Positions 42,705 through 52,688 of a stretch of 64,000 nt of DNA are shown here, piece by piece (positions within the stretch are counted from its first letter, which is position 1; every line of letters starts with the position of its first letter). The stretch covers positions 62,001 through 126,000 of the forward strand of contig NZ_SSNY01000006.1 of assembly GCF_004801285.1 (NCBI RefSeq), read 5' to 3'. The DNA comes from Ollibium composti (GTDB lineage Bacteria; Pseudomonadota; Alphaproteobacteria; Rhizobiales; Rhizobiaceae). The position numbers were made by a program, and so were the translations under genes. The notes under the pieces were generated by a model, which saw nothing but the letters and a program-made list of their open reading frames with translations, ran no database searches and had not been told where the DNA came from.

Positions 42705-42854
42705 ATGCAGTACACGCACAACGAATACCTGTTCACGCGAGACCACAGGACGCCCGAGCAGGTCCGGGCAGCCCGGCGCGAGGCGGCTGCCGGCTGGATC
42801 GCGCTGATAAGCTTCACCGCCATCGTGCTCATAGCCGCCAAGATTTTCCTGTAA
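42705..42854 (+). CDS. Small single-span membrane protein, 49 residues
   Basis: The reading frame from ATG 42705 to TAA 42852-42854 encodes a charged N-terminal half (MQYTHNEYLFTRDHRTPEQ, then Arg/Ala-rich) and one C-terminal membrane helix (GWIALISFTAIVLIAAKIFL). GGAGAGAG lies five to ten bases upstream. The clear ribosome site, compositional switch and complete membrane segment support a real gene despite its size. The N-terminus would face the cytoplasm by the positive-inside rule. The function is unknown; nearby divergent genes encode another membrane protein and a methyltransferase. Confidence 0.6.
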   Translation: MQYTHNEYLFTRDHRTPEQVRAARREAAAGWIALISFTAIVLIAAKIFL

Positions 42855-42944
42855 GTCCCTTCCGCTCCGGACAAGGAACGAAGGCAGCATCGGCATTTGG
42901 GGGCAGGACGCCGGCCTACCGGTCGGAGCCCAACCTCAGCGCAG

Positions 42945-43988
42945 TCAGTCGCGCTTTTCGATCACCGCGTACAGGACGTTGCGGTTTTCGCCGAAGAATA
43001 CCCGCGCCTCGACGGAATTGCGGTCCACGCTGGCATTGACGATGTTCCACATGTCGGCTTCGGAACGCAGCAGCAGAACCCAGTTCATGAACGTTTCCCG
43101 GTAGCCGGCATCCGGATTGCCCTCGGCATAATTCGCGAAAAGGAAGGTTCCCCCGGGTTTCAGCATCTGGAGGCAGGTCTTGGTCAGTTTCACCGCCACC
43201 TTGTCCTGAAGATAGTCGTAGAGGCCGGAGGCGTAGACGAAGTCGAATTTGCCGAGCTTGTGGCTTCTCGCCAGAACCGTGCGCACGGAGCCGTCAACTG
43301 TCTCCACCGCGGTGCCGGCGAAATCGCGCGCGACCAGGCCGACGCTCAGCGGGTCCTGGTCGAGCGCCACCCAGCGCTTCAGCCGCCCCTCGCGCAACGC
43401 GACAGACCGGTTCGCTTCCCGCAAATGGCCGGCCGCGATCGCCAGCACCTCGGTCTCGCTTCCTTTCGTGGTGGCGATCTCGTCGACATACCGGGCGAGC
43501 AGATCCCGTCGCTCGCGCGCCGCCACGCAAGAGGGAACATTCTGGGTATAGCCGTAGAGCGCCCTGCCGACTTCGGAAGCGCTTGCGACGCTGTCGGCGA
43601 CGTGCGGATCGCAATAGATATAGTCCAGCAACTCGGCGTCGCCGGAATAGCCTCGCGGCTTGTCGAACGACCACCGTGTCAGCGGGTCTTCAAGAAAATA
43701 GTCGAGGACGGGGTGATTCTGGATAATGGGCGCAAGAGCGTTCCAGACATCGGCATGAAGCCGCAGGCGCAACGCTTCGAGACGCGCCATCAGCGGCTGT
43801 ATGATCTCGGCCGGCGCCTTTTGCAGGTGGATCTGCTGCTGGGTGGCATGGAGGATGAGCGCAAGCTCGGCGCGCGCCTTGTCGAAAGCTTCGCTTCGGT
43901 TATCAAGCCGCCGTCCAAGGCCGGCAGCGATCGTTTCGTCCGTAATCAGACTTTTTCCGTCAAGAGCGGTAGCCACCAGAATCCCCAT
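42945..43988 (-). CDS. Class I SAM-dependent methyltransferase-like protein
   Basis: The product is 347 residues from the ATG at 43988; the ribosome site is weak and an in-frame start further upstream, up to 44093, is possible. The N-terminal 130 residues are helical and unassigned. The segment WSFDKPRGYSGDAELLDYIY precedes a methyltransferase fold with EVLAIAAGHLREANRS (motif I region), VALDQDPLS, FDFVYASGLYDYL and LKPGGTFLFAN. This resembles a group sometimes annotated as extracellular-factor 3-hydroxypalmitate methyl ester biosynthesis (PhcB-like), which would link it to signalling, but this is tentative. It is divergent from the GGDEF-EAL gene. Confidence 0.65.
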   Translation of the reverse strand: MGILVATALDGKSLITDETIAAGLGRRLDNRSEAFDKARAELALILHATQQQIHLQKAPAEIIQPLMARLEALRLRLHADVWNALAPIIQNHPVLDYFLEDPLTRWSFDKPRGYSGDAELLDYIYCDPHVADSVASASEVGRALYGYTQNVPSCVAARERRDLLARYVDEIATTKGSETEVLAIAAGHLREANRSVALREGRLKRWVALDQDPLSVGLVARDFAGTAVETVDGSVRTVLARSHKLGKFDFVYASGLYDYLQDKVAVKLTKTCLQMLKPGGTFLFANYAEGNPDAGYRETFMNWVLLLRSEADMWNIVNASVDRNSVEARVFFGENRNVLYAVIEKRD

Positions 43989-44132
43989 GGTTAACGGTTC
44001 GCCAACAGCGTCACCGGTCCTCCCCACCAGGTTTCGCGCCCGGTAGCATTCTAACGATTTCCTTGACGTCTGATTAACCCACTTTGAGCGCACCGGGGCA
44101 TTTCGCGCCGGATTCCCTGTGCGATTAACCCA
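43987..44132. promoter_or_regulatory. Repeated TTAACC motifs in a divergent intergenic region
   Basis: The exact decamer GATTAACCCA occurs at 44072-44081 and 44123-44132 on the plus strand. TTAACCAT occurs on the minus strand at the methyltransferase start (43987-43994). TTAACC(AT) resembles a CtrA half-site of alphaproteobacteria, but no full TTAA-N7-TTAA site is seen. The rest of the 271-bp gap shows nothing recognisable. Confidence 0.25.
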
Positions 44133-44259
44133 ACCTTGTGGCCCCTGGCCCCATTGTTTGCGAGGCGTAGAGATCGCCGTCGCACGTTGGAGTTGTTGTG
44201 CGTTGAGGGCGGAAGCAACAAGCGGGCCGCAAAAGCCCTTCCTGAGAAGTCTCTCGGCG

Positions 44260-46269
44260 ATGAGCGACTATGCGATATCCGCGCTGGGCGATCTTGCGCC
44301 GGTGGAACCGGTCACCCAGGCCCAGGCGCTGCCCGAGGCCGCCGAATTGCGCAGGCTTTTCCACGAGCAATCGCAAGCGGCGCGCAGGGCCGCGGCGCGG
44401 CCCGGGCTCTACATCGCCGTCGTAGTCTATCTGTTCTTCGCGGTCGCCGATCTCCTGCTGGTGCCGGACGTCGCCATCTACACCATAACGGCGCGCTTCG
44501 CGGTCGGCGTGAGCGCGCTGGCCATCCTGGAAACCCTGCTCCGCTTCGACGCCCGCACGGAGTGGCTCGACGCGACCTGCGCGGGCGCGATCATTCTCGG
44601 CTATATCGGCTGGCTGCTGCCGACAGCCGCCAGCGTCAATCATGAAAGCGTCTCATATTATATGGTCTTCGGAACCATATTCATGATGAGCGCCAATCTT
44701 TTCTTCACGTTCCGGTTCCGGTTTTCGGTCGTAACGTCGCTGCTTATACTGTCCATACTGTACGTCGTGAATTATTTCGTGCCGTCGAGCTCGAACTACA
44801 AGCTGGTTTTCGGCGCTTTTTACGTATCCTGCTTCGTATTCACGTCCTACATCAACTGGAAGCTGAACCGGGAACGCTATAACGTCTTCCTGAATGCGCT
44901 CGAGGCCCGGAACCAGCACAAGGAAGCCACCGAGCGCGGCAAGGCCCTGCTCAGGCTGTCGCGGACCGATCCGCTGACCGGACTGGAGAACCGGCGTGCC
45001 GTTGACGAACGGCTCAGAGACCTCTGGAATGCCTGGCAGCTTCACGGCAGCACCTTTGCGGTTCTGCTGATAGACGTCGACTTCTTCAAGCGTTTCAACG
45101 ACCACTACGGCCACCAGGAAGGCGACCGCTGCCTGACGCTGGTCGCCGACAGCCTTCGCCGGCTGGTGGAGATGCGCAATGCCTCGATCGGCCGCTACGG
45201 CGGCGAGGAATTCATCGTATTGTCGCCGCTGCAGACGCTCGAAGACGTCGCAAGACTGTCGGAGGAAATCCGGGAGGCCGTCGAGGTGCTGGGAATCACT
45301 CACAACGAGCGCCGGGACGGCACCCAGTTTGTTACGGTCAGCGTCGGCGCGGCGTTCACGCGCGACCAGGCCGGCACGAAGCTCGAGAAGATCATCCACG
45401 AGGCGGACAGGGCGCTCTACCTGGCCAAGGCCAATGGCCGCAACTGCGCGCGTCTTTTCGACCCGAACGATCCGCAAAGCAGCGACGAGAGCGAAAATAT
45501 CGCGGCGCTTCTGAAGATCGCCATCGAACGCGATCTCGTTTCGCTCGTCTTTCAGCCCATCCTCAGCGTGCGTTCCGGCCAGGTGGAAGCGCTGGAGGCC
45601 CTGATGCGGCTGACCATGCCGGACGGCACGGCGGTTCCGCCCAGCCTGTTCATCCCGGTGGCGGAGCGGACGGGGGCGATCCTGGAACTGGGCCGCTGGG
45701 CGATCAGGACGGCATGCGGCGAGCTCATGGCTAACGAGCATATCCGCACGATCAGCGTCAACGTGTCCCCCGTCCAGCTCAAGGCGCCGGGCTTCGCCGC
45801 CTCGGTGGCCGCAGCCTTGGGCGAAGCGGGCGTACCCGGCAGCCGTTTGGCCTTCGAGATCACCGAAGGGCTGGAAATGGAAATGCACTCGGACGTGCTG
45901 CGCTGCATCAGCGACCTGAAGCTGCTCGGCATAAAAATCTGGCTCGACGATTTCGGCACCGGCTTCGCCGGCCTGTCCTGGCTGCGGCTGATCGATTTCG
46001 ACGTGGTGAAGGTCGATCGTTCCTTCCTGCATGATTGCGTCTCGCCCCGCGGCCAGGCCATGTTCCGCGATATTGTCGGGCTGCTACGCAACCGCGGTCA
46101 GAAAATCCTGGTCGAGGGGGTGGAGAGCGAGGAGCAGATGGACCTGCTTCGGAAACTCGCCATCGACCTGGCCCAGGGTTTCCACGTCGGCCGGCCTGCC
46201 CGGGCGGAAAGCTTCCGATCGTTCTTTCCGCCATCAAGGCGACAGAAGGCGCTGGGCAATCCGCTCTGA
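44260..46269 (+). CDS. Membrane-bound GGDEF-EAL cyclic-di-GMP enzyme
   Basis: The product is 669 residues from the ATG at 44260. About six membrane helices lie between residues 45 and 205. A GGDEF domain follows (SRTDPLTGLENRR; active site RYGGEEF) and then an EAL domain. The EAL residues needed for catalysis appear intact: EAL in VEALEALMR, N in SVNVSP, E in FEITE, DD in WLDDFGTGF, K in VVKVDRSF, E in VEGVE and Q in AQGF. No RxxD inhibitory site precedes GGEEF. It could therefore both make and degrade c-di-GMP. The sensor is the membrane part itself. Confidence 0.88.
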   Translation: MSDYAISALGDLAPVEPVTQAQALPEAAELRRLFHEQSQAARRAAARPGLYIAVVVYLFFAVADLLLVPDVAIYTITARFAVGVSALAILETLLRFDARTEWLDATCAGAIILGYIGWLLPTAASVNHESVSYYMVFGTIFMMSANLFFTFRFRFSVVTSLLILSILYVVNYFVPSSSNYKLVFGAFYVSCFVFTSYINWKLNRERYNVFLNALEARNQHKEATERGKALLRLSRTDPLTGLENRRAVDERLRDLWNAWQLHGSTFAVLLIDVDFFKRFNDHYGHQEGDRCLTLVADSLRRLVEMRNASIGRYGGEEFIVLSPLQTLEDVARLSEEIREAVEVLGITHNERRDGTQFVTVSVGAAFTRDQAGTKLEKIIHEADRALYLAKANGRNCARLFDPNDPQSSDESENIAALLKIAIERDLVSLVFQPILSVRSGQVEALEALMRLTMPDGTAVPPSLFIPVAERTGAILELGRWAIRTACGELMANEHIRTISVNVSPVQLKAPGFAASVAAALGEAGVPGSRLAFEITEGLEMEMHSDVLRCISDLKLLGIKIWLDDFGTGFAGLSWLRLIDFDVVKVDRSFLHDCVSPRGQAMFRDIVGLLRNRGQKILVEGVESEEQMDLLRKLAIDLAQGFHVGRPARAESFRSFFPPSRRQKALGNPL

Positions 46270-46341
46270 CGTATGCCAGGTCGCTTCCGGCCCGGCCCGA
46301 AGGCCCGCCCGGATCGATAGTTTCGTTGTCGGGGAGGAAAC

Positions 46342-46417
<76 letters not shown>

Positions 46418-46511
46418 ACGTTCCGGCAAAGACCGGCGCCGTTTCCGGCGTATAGTTCGGCAAGGCTTGGGAACCCGACCGTCGATGCAGGCGGCTTCTA
46501 GCGCCGCCTTT

Positions 46512-46553
46512 GCCCGATGGCAAGCCTCAGAAAGAGGCTTTTTCGCATCGGGC
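46512..46553. terminator. Nested hairpin with internal T run
   Basis: An outer 8-bp stem GCCCGATG/CATCGGGC encloses an inner 7-bp stem AAGCCTC/GAGGCTT with loop AGAAA, followed by five T on the plus strand. It lies in the 171-bp gap between the tRNA gene and the end of the TIGR02300 gene. The inner part looks like a plus-strand terminator; on the minus strand the full structure could protect or end the TIGR02300 message but has no T run. Confidence 0.5.
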
Positions 46554-46588
46554 GTGAGAACCGGCGCGAAAGCCGCGCCGGCACGCCA

Positions 46589-46978
46589 TCAAACCTCGTC
46601 GTCGTCGTCGCCGACACCGATCATGTCGGAGACGTCGTCGTTCTCCTCTTCCTCGTCTTCGAGGAAGGTGTCGTCGTCGTCATCGTCCAGTTCGACATCG
46701 TCGTCGTCGTCGCCGAGATCGGGCAGATCGTCGTCGCCCTTGGCCTCGTCATCGGCCTCTTCGAGCGAAACGATTTCGGCGCCTTCCTCCTCGGAGTCGA
46801 CTTCCTTCTCCTCGACCTCATCCTCCTCTTCGACGGAAGAACCCTTGCCTTCCTCGAAATAGGAACGCGGATAGCTCTTGCCCGTGTAGGGGGAGACGAT
46901 CGGATCCTTGTTCAGATCGTAGAATTTGCGGCCCGTTTCAGGGTCGATGCGTTTGGTGCCAAGTTCAGGTTTTGCCAC
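46589..46978 (-). CDS. TIGR02300-family acidic protein
   Basis: The product is 129 residues, starting at GTG 46978 (MAKPELGTKR...), chosen because GAGG lies seven to ten bases upstream and family members begin at this point. The N-terminal 45 residues are the conserved TIGR02300 core (GTKRIDPETGRKFYDLNKDP, IVSPYTGKSYPRSYFEE). The remaining 80 residues are almost entirely Asp, Glu, Val and Ser, with runs of five and six Asp. The family is restricted to alphaproteobacteria and has no assigned function. The gene is divergent from aroA. Confidence 0.88.
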   Translation of the reverse strand: MAKPELGTKRIDPETGRKFYDLNKDPIVSPYTGKSYPRSYFEEGKGSSVEEEDEVEEKEVDSEEEGAEIVSLEEADDEAKGDDDLPDLGDDDDDVELDDDDDDTFLEDEEEENDDVSDMIGVGDDDDEV

Positions 46979-47174
46979 GGCAAGCCTCGTCAAGAAAGAA
47001 TGGTCCCCTTAACCGCTGTTCATGGCGCTGTCAAAGCCAAAAACCGGCTCCCAAAAGCCACCTTCGCGGTCCGTTTTCGGGGTGACGCGACCGGCCCTCC
47101 ATGATAGGAAAGCCGCGCAAAAACGCCACCCGGCCTGGAGCCCGGTTTCGACCAACAAGGCTCGGCCCACTTAA

Positions 47175-48551
<1,377 letters not shown>

Positions 48552-48552
48552 C

Positions 48553-49257
48553 ATGGCTGATACGAAAGTCGCGATGATCGTCGGCGGTGGCTCGGGCATG
48601 GGCGCGGCCGCAGCGCGCAAGCTGGCGGCGGACGGCTTTGCCGTCGCGGTGCTGTCGTCCTCCGGCAAGGGCGAGGCGCTCGGCAAGGAACTCGGCGGCA
48701 TCGGCTTCACCGGCTCGAACCAGTCGAACGACGACCTCAAGCGCTTCGTCGATCTGACCATCGGAAAATGGGGCCGTATCGACGCGCTGGTCAACGGCGC
48801 CGGCCACGGGCCGCGCGCGCCGCTTCTCGAGATCACCGACGAGCAGTGGCACACCGGCTTCGACACCTATTTCATGAATGTCGTGCGGGCGACGCGTCTC
48901 GTCGCGCCGATCATGGTCGCCCAGAAGAAGGGCGCCATCGTCAACATCTCGACCGCCTGGGTGGACGAGCCGACGGCGCTGTTCCCCACCTCGGCCGTGG
49001 CGCGGGCGGGGCTCGCCGCCTACACGAAGCTGTTCGCCAACCAGTACGCGGCCGACAATGTGCGCATGAACAACGTGCTGCCGGGCTGGATAGACTCACT
49101 GCCCGCACTCGACGAACGCCGCGACAGCGTGCCGATGCAGCGCTACGGCACCAGCGAAGAGATCGCCGCGACCATCGCCTTCCTGGTCTCGGACGGCGCG
49201 GCCTACATCACCGGCCAGAACCTGCGCGTCGACGGCGGGCTGATGCGGTCGGTATGA
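48553..49257 (+). CDS. Short-chain dehydrogenase/reductase with degenerate active site
   Basis: The product is 234 residues from the ATG at 48553, with AGGAGG seven bases upstream and the aroA stop only one base before the ATG. The cofactor motif is [18 protein letters not shown] and the fold continues with [14 protein letters not shown] and VNISTAW. The usual catalytic YxxxK is not found: the aligned stretch reads SAVAR, placing Ser for Tyr and Arg for Lys. The C-terminus [18 protein letters not shown] is conserved. Catalysis by the standard SDR mechanism is doubtful, so a binding or non-classical role is possible. It overlaps cmk (ATGA). Confidence 0.85.
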   Translation: MADTKVAMIVGGGSGMGAAAARKLAADGFAVAVLSSSGKGEALGKELGGIGFTGSNQSNDDLKRFVDLTIGKWGRIDALVNGAGHGPRAPLLEITDEQWHTGFDTYFMNVVRATRLVAPIMVAQKKGAIVNISTAWVDEPTALFPTSAVARAGLAAYTKLFANQYAADNVRMNNVLPGWIDSLPALDERRDSVPMQRYGTSEEIAATIAFLVSDGAAYITGQNLRVDGGLMRSV

Positions 49258-49901
49258 CCCGCCTCCTCATCGCCATCGACGGCCCGGCAGGCGCGGGCAA
49301 GGGCACGCTGGCCAGGCGGCTGGCGGATTATTACCACCTGCCGCATCTCGACACCGGGCTGACCTATCGGGCCGTCGCGCATATGCTGATCGCTAGGGGC
49401 TGGCCACTGGGCGACGCGCCGCACGCCATCGAGGCGGCGAAGCTGGTCGATCTTTCCGCGCTCGACCGCTCGGTGCTGTCGGCGCATGCGGTAGGCGAGG
49501 CGGCCTCCAAGGTCGCCGTGATTCCCGAGGTGCGCAAGATCCTGGTCGACAAGCAGCGCACCTTCGCCGCGCAACCCGGCGGCGCTGTTCTCGACGGACG
49601 CGACATCGGTACCGTCGTGTGCCCGGATGCCAGCGTGAAACTCTACGTTACGGCGAGTGCAGAAGTCAGGGCGCGGCGGCGGCTGGCCGAGATCGAGGCC
49701 AAGGACGGGTCGGGCGATTTCGCCACCATCCTCGCCGACATCGAGCGCCGCGACGAGCGCGACATGGGCCGTGCCGACTCGCCGCTGAAGCCCGCCGCCG
49801 ACGCGCACTTGCTCGATACGTCGGAAATGGATATAGAGGCCGCGTTCTGCGCCGCGCGCGCCATCGTGGACGATGCGCTCGCCAAACGGGACACCGCCTG
49901 A
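49254..49901 (+). CDS. cmk: Cytidylate kinase
   Basis: The product is 215 residues. The P-loop is [28 protein letters not shown] is the CMP-binding region (usually LDTGALYR), and [12 protein letters not shown] and RRLAEIEAK...[13 protein letters not shown] are family signatures. It phosphorylates CMP and dCMP. The ATG at 49254 overlaps the SDR stop, and rpsA follows after about 200 bp, the widespread cmk-rpsA order. Confidence 0.94.
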   Translation: MTRLLIAIDGPAGAGKGTLARRLADYYHLPHLDTGLTYRAVAHMLIARGWPLGDAPHAIEAAKLVDLSALDRSVLSAHAVGEAASKVAVIPEVRKILVDKQRTFAAQPGGAVLDGRDIGTVVCPDASVKLYVTASAEVRARRRLAEIEAKDGSGDFATILADIERRDERDMGRADSPLKPAADAHLLDTSEMDIEAAFCAARAIVDDALAKRDTA

Positions 49902-49931
49902 TCGGCTTTTTTGCTCCACGCCGTTGGTGAC

Positions 49932-50092
49932 GGCAGGCAGAATATCCATATCAGGTGAAACCAGCCTGCCAGCATTCTTTTATGCGCCGGACTTGCCGCG
50001 ATAGCGGCCAAAGGGCTTTCGAAGAAGCCCGGAACGCCGGCAGGCCAACCGCAACGCTAACCCACGGCGCCCGCCTCCATGAGGAGGCTTTT
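49932..50092 (+). promoter_or_regulatory. Structured rpsA 5' leader with four consecutive hairpins
   Basis: The 202-bp gap before rpsA contains four stems. They are GGCAGGC/GCCTGCC (49932-49970), GCCGC/GCGGC (49995-50008), GGGCTT/AAGCCC (50013-50030) and GCCTCC/GGAGGC (50073-50088). The last is followed by TTTT and sits one base before the CAGGAG ribosome site of rpsA. Ribosomal protein S1 represses its own translation through leader hairpins in gammaproteobacteria; a similar control here is inference. Confidence 0.5.
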
Positions 50093-50103
50093 CAGGAGAC
50101 CAT

Positions 50104-51810
50104 ATGTCAGTAGCTACCCCCACTCGCGACGATTTCGCGAGCATGCTCGAAGAATCATTCTCGCCCGGCCATTCGGGCGAAGGCCAGGTCGTGCGCGGTC
50201 TCGTCACCGCGATCGAGAAGGACATGGCCATCATCGACGTCGGCCTCAAGGTCGAAGGCCGCGTGCCGCTGAAGGAATTCGGCGCCAAGGGCAAGGACGC
50301 CAAGGAAGGCGGCCTCAAGGTCGGCGACACTGTCGAAGTCTATGTCGAGCGCATCGAAAACGCGCTGGGCGAAGCCATGCTGTCGCGCGACAAGGCACGC
50401 CGCGAAGAGTCGTGGGTGCGCCTCGAAGAGAAGTTCTCCAAGGGCGAGCGCGTCGAAGGCGTCATCTTCAACCAGGTCAAGGGCGGCTTCACCGTCGATC
50501 TGGACGGCGCCGTGGCCTTCCTGCCGCGTTCGCAGGTCGACATCCGCCCGATCCGCGACGTCACCCCGCTGATGCACAACCCGCAGCCCTTCGAGATCCT
50601 CAAGATGGATCGCCGTCGCGGCAACATCGTGGTTTCGCGCCGCACCGTGCTCGAAGAGAGCCGCGCCGAGCAGCGCTCGGAGATCGTGCAGAACCTCGAA
50701 GAGGGCCAGGTGGTCGAGGGCGTGGTCAAGAACATCACCGACTACGGTGCGTTCGTCGACCTCGGCGGCATCGACGGCCTGCTGCACGTCACCGACATGG
50801 CGTGGCGCCGCGTCAACCATCCGACCGAGATCCTCAACATCGGCCAGACGGTCAAGGTGCAGATCATCCGCATCAACCAGGAAACGCACCGCATCTCGCT
50901 CGGCATGAAGCAGCTCGAGAGCGATCCCTGGAACGACATCGGCACCAAGTTCCCGATCGGCAAGAAGATCACCGGCACGGTCACCAACATCACCGACTAC
51001 GGCGCGTTCGTCGAGCTGGAGCCGGGCATCGAGGGCCTCATCCACGTCTCGGAAATGTCGTGGACGAAGAAGAACGTGCACCCCGGCAAGATCCTGTCGA
51101 CCTCGCAGCAGGTCGACGTGGTGGTGCTGGAGGTCGATCCCGCCAAGCGCCGCATCTCGCTCGGCCTCAAGCAGACGCTGGAGAACCCGTGGGAAGCGTT
51201 CGCCCGCAGCCATCCGGTCGGCAGCCAGGTCGAGGGCGAGGTCAAGAACAAGACCGAGTTCGGCCTGTTCATCGGCCTCGACGGCGACGTGGACGGCATG
51301 GTGCACCTCTCCGACCTCGACTGGACGCGTCCGGGCGAGCAGGTCATCGAGGAGTACAACAAGGGCGACATGGTCAAGGCCCAGGTGCTCGACGTCGACA
51401 TCGAGAAGGAGCGCATCTCGCTCGGCATCAAGCAGCTTTCGCGTGACGCGGCCGGCGATGCCGCCGCTTCGGGCGAACTGCGCAAGAACGCCGTGGTGAC
51501 GTGCGAAGTGACCGGCATCAAGGACGGCGGCCTCGAGGTCAAGCTGGTCGAGAGCGGCCTGGAGACCTTCATCAAGCGCTCCGACCTGTCGCGCGACCGC
51601 GACGAGCAGCGCCCCGAGCGCTTCACCGTCGGCCAGAAGGTGGATGCCCGCGTCATCGCCTACGACAAGAAGACCCGCAAGCTGCAGGTCTCGATCAAGG
51701 CGTTGGAAATCGCCGAGGAGAAGGAGGCCGTCGCACAGTACGGCTCGACCGACTCCGGCGCTTCGCTGGGCGACATCCTGGGGGCCGCGCTGAAGAAGCA
51801 GGGCAACTAA
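50104..51810 (+). CDS. rpsA: 30S ribosomal protein S1
   Basis: The product is 568 residues. Six S1 RNA-binding repeats occur in tandem; repeats 3 to 5 are seen clearly as [55 protein letters not shown] and [29 protein letters not shown]1 binds mRNA leaders at the ribosome platform. The ATG at 50104 has CAGGAG upstream, immediately after a hairpin. A strong terminator follows. Confidence 0.97.
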   Translation: MSVATPTRDDFASMLEESFSPGHSGEGQVVRGLVTAIEKDMAIIDVGLKVEGRVPLKEFGAKGKDAKEGGLKVGDTVEVYVERIENALGEAMLSRDKARREESWVRLEEKFSKGERVEGVIFNQVKGGFTVDLDGAVAFLPRSQVDIRPIRDVTPLMHNPQPFEILKMDRRRGNIVVSRRTVLEESRAEQRSEIVQNLEEGQVVEGVVKNITDYGAFVDLGGIDGLLHVTDMAWRRVNHPTEILNIGQTVKVQIIRINQETHRISLGMKQLESDPWNDIGTKFPIGKKITGTVTNITDYGAFVELEPGIEGLIHVSEMSWTKKNVHPGKILSTSQQVDVVVLEVDPAKRRISLGLKQTLENPWEAFARSHPVGSQVEGEVKNKTEFGLFIGLDGDVDGMVHLSDLDWTRPGEQVIEEYNKGDMVKAQVLDVDIEKERISLGIKQLSRDAAGDAAASGELRKNAVVTCEVTGIKDGGLEVKLVESGLETFIKRSDLSRDRDEQRPERFTVGQKVDARVIAYDKKTRKLQVSIKALEIAEEKEAVAQYGSTDSGASLGDILGAALKKQGN

Positions 51811-51868
51811 GGCTTATGTGATACCCGGTCGCGCCGTTTTCCGCGGCGCGGCCGACAGGAATAAAAAG

Positions 51869-51898
51869 AACCCGCCGGAGCGATCCGGCGGGTTTTTT
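51869..51898 (+). terminator. Rho-independent terminator of rpsA
   Basis: AACCCGCCGGA and TCCGGCGGGTT form a perfect 11-bp stem closed by a GCGA tetraloop and followed by six T. The minus strand also has a T-rich sequence after the stem, so it can serve the convergent SDR gene too. Confidence 0.93.
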
Positions 51899-51927
51899 CG
51901 TTTCACGACGGGAAAGAGCTGTCTGTA

Positions 51928-52635
51928 TCACGCCTGCCCGTAGAGTGGCACCAGTGCGCCGCTCATCGCCCGGTTGGCCGGCGAGGCGAGATAGACGACC
52001 GTCTCGGCCGCCGCGTCGAGCGCTACCCAGCGAGCGGGATTGGCGTCGGGCATGGCGGCGCGATTGGCCGGCGTGTCGAGCGTCGAGGGCGCGATGGCGT
52101 TGACCAGAATATCCTTTGCCTTGACCTCCTCCGCCAGCGCCACGGTCATCGCGGCCACCGCCGCTTTGCTGGCGGCATAGGCGACCATGCCGGCGCCGCG
52201 GCGCGGATCGAGGCCGGGACGGGCCGAGACGTTGACGATGCGGCCGCCGGTTTCGGCAGCCAGCATGGCGCGCAGCGCCGCGCGGCAGCACAGGAAGGCT
52301 GTGCGCACGTTGGTTTCCATCATCTCGGCGAAGGACGCGGATTCGGTCTTGTCCAGGGGAGCGGCGGCGAACCCGCCGGCAATGTGGATGGACGCCCACA
52401 GGTCCGGCACGTCGCGGTAGAACTCATCCACCACCGCCGGATCGGCGAGATAGATGTTGTGGACGAGGCGGACGCGTTCGTGCCCCTCGAAACCGAAACC
52501 GGGGGGTGCGGCGGCGTGGCTGTTCGGCACATGGCAGATCGCGCCTTCATCGAGGAGCCGCGACACCACCGCCGTGCCGAGCGCGCCGGTGCCGCCAGTC
52601 ACCACAACATGCCTGCCTGCCAAAGTCGCAGTCAT
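51928..52635 (-). CDS. Short-chain dehydrogenase/reductase
   Basis: The product is 235 residues from the ATG at 52635. The cofactor motif is VVVTGGTGALGTAVVSRLL, the catalytic serine lies in IVNVSARPG and the YxxxK pair is YAASK. This is a classical active SDR, unlike the one at 48553-49257. It lies 53 bp downstream of the ThDP decarboxylase gene on the same strand, so it may reduce or oxidise the aldehyde formed there, or be an unrelated enzyme. Confidence 0.85.
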   Translation of the reverse strand: MTATLAGRHVVVTGGTGALGTAVVSRLLDEGAICHVPNSHAAAPPGFGFEGHERVRLVHNIYLADPAVVDEFYRDVPDLWASIHIAGGFAAAPLDKTESASFAEMMETNVRTAFLCCRAALRAMLAAETGGRIVNVSARPGLDPRRGAGMVAYAASKAAVAAMTVALAEEVKAKDILVNAIAPSTLDTPANRAAMPDANPARWVALDAAAETVVYLASPANRAMSGALVPLYGQA

Positions 52636-52688
52636 TCTCACTTCAATCCCGTTTTCACCCCGATAGGACCGTCGCGCCTTTTCGGTTG

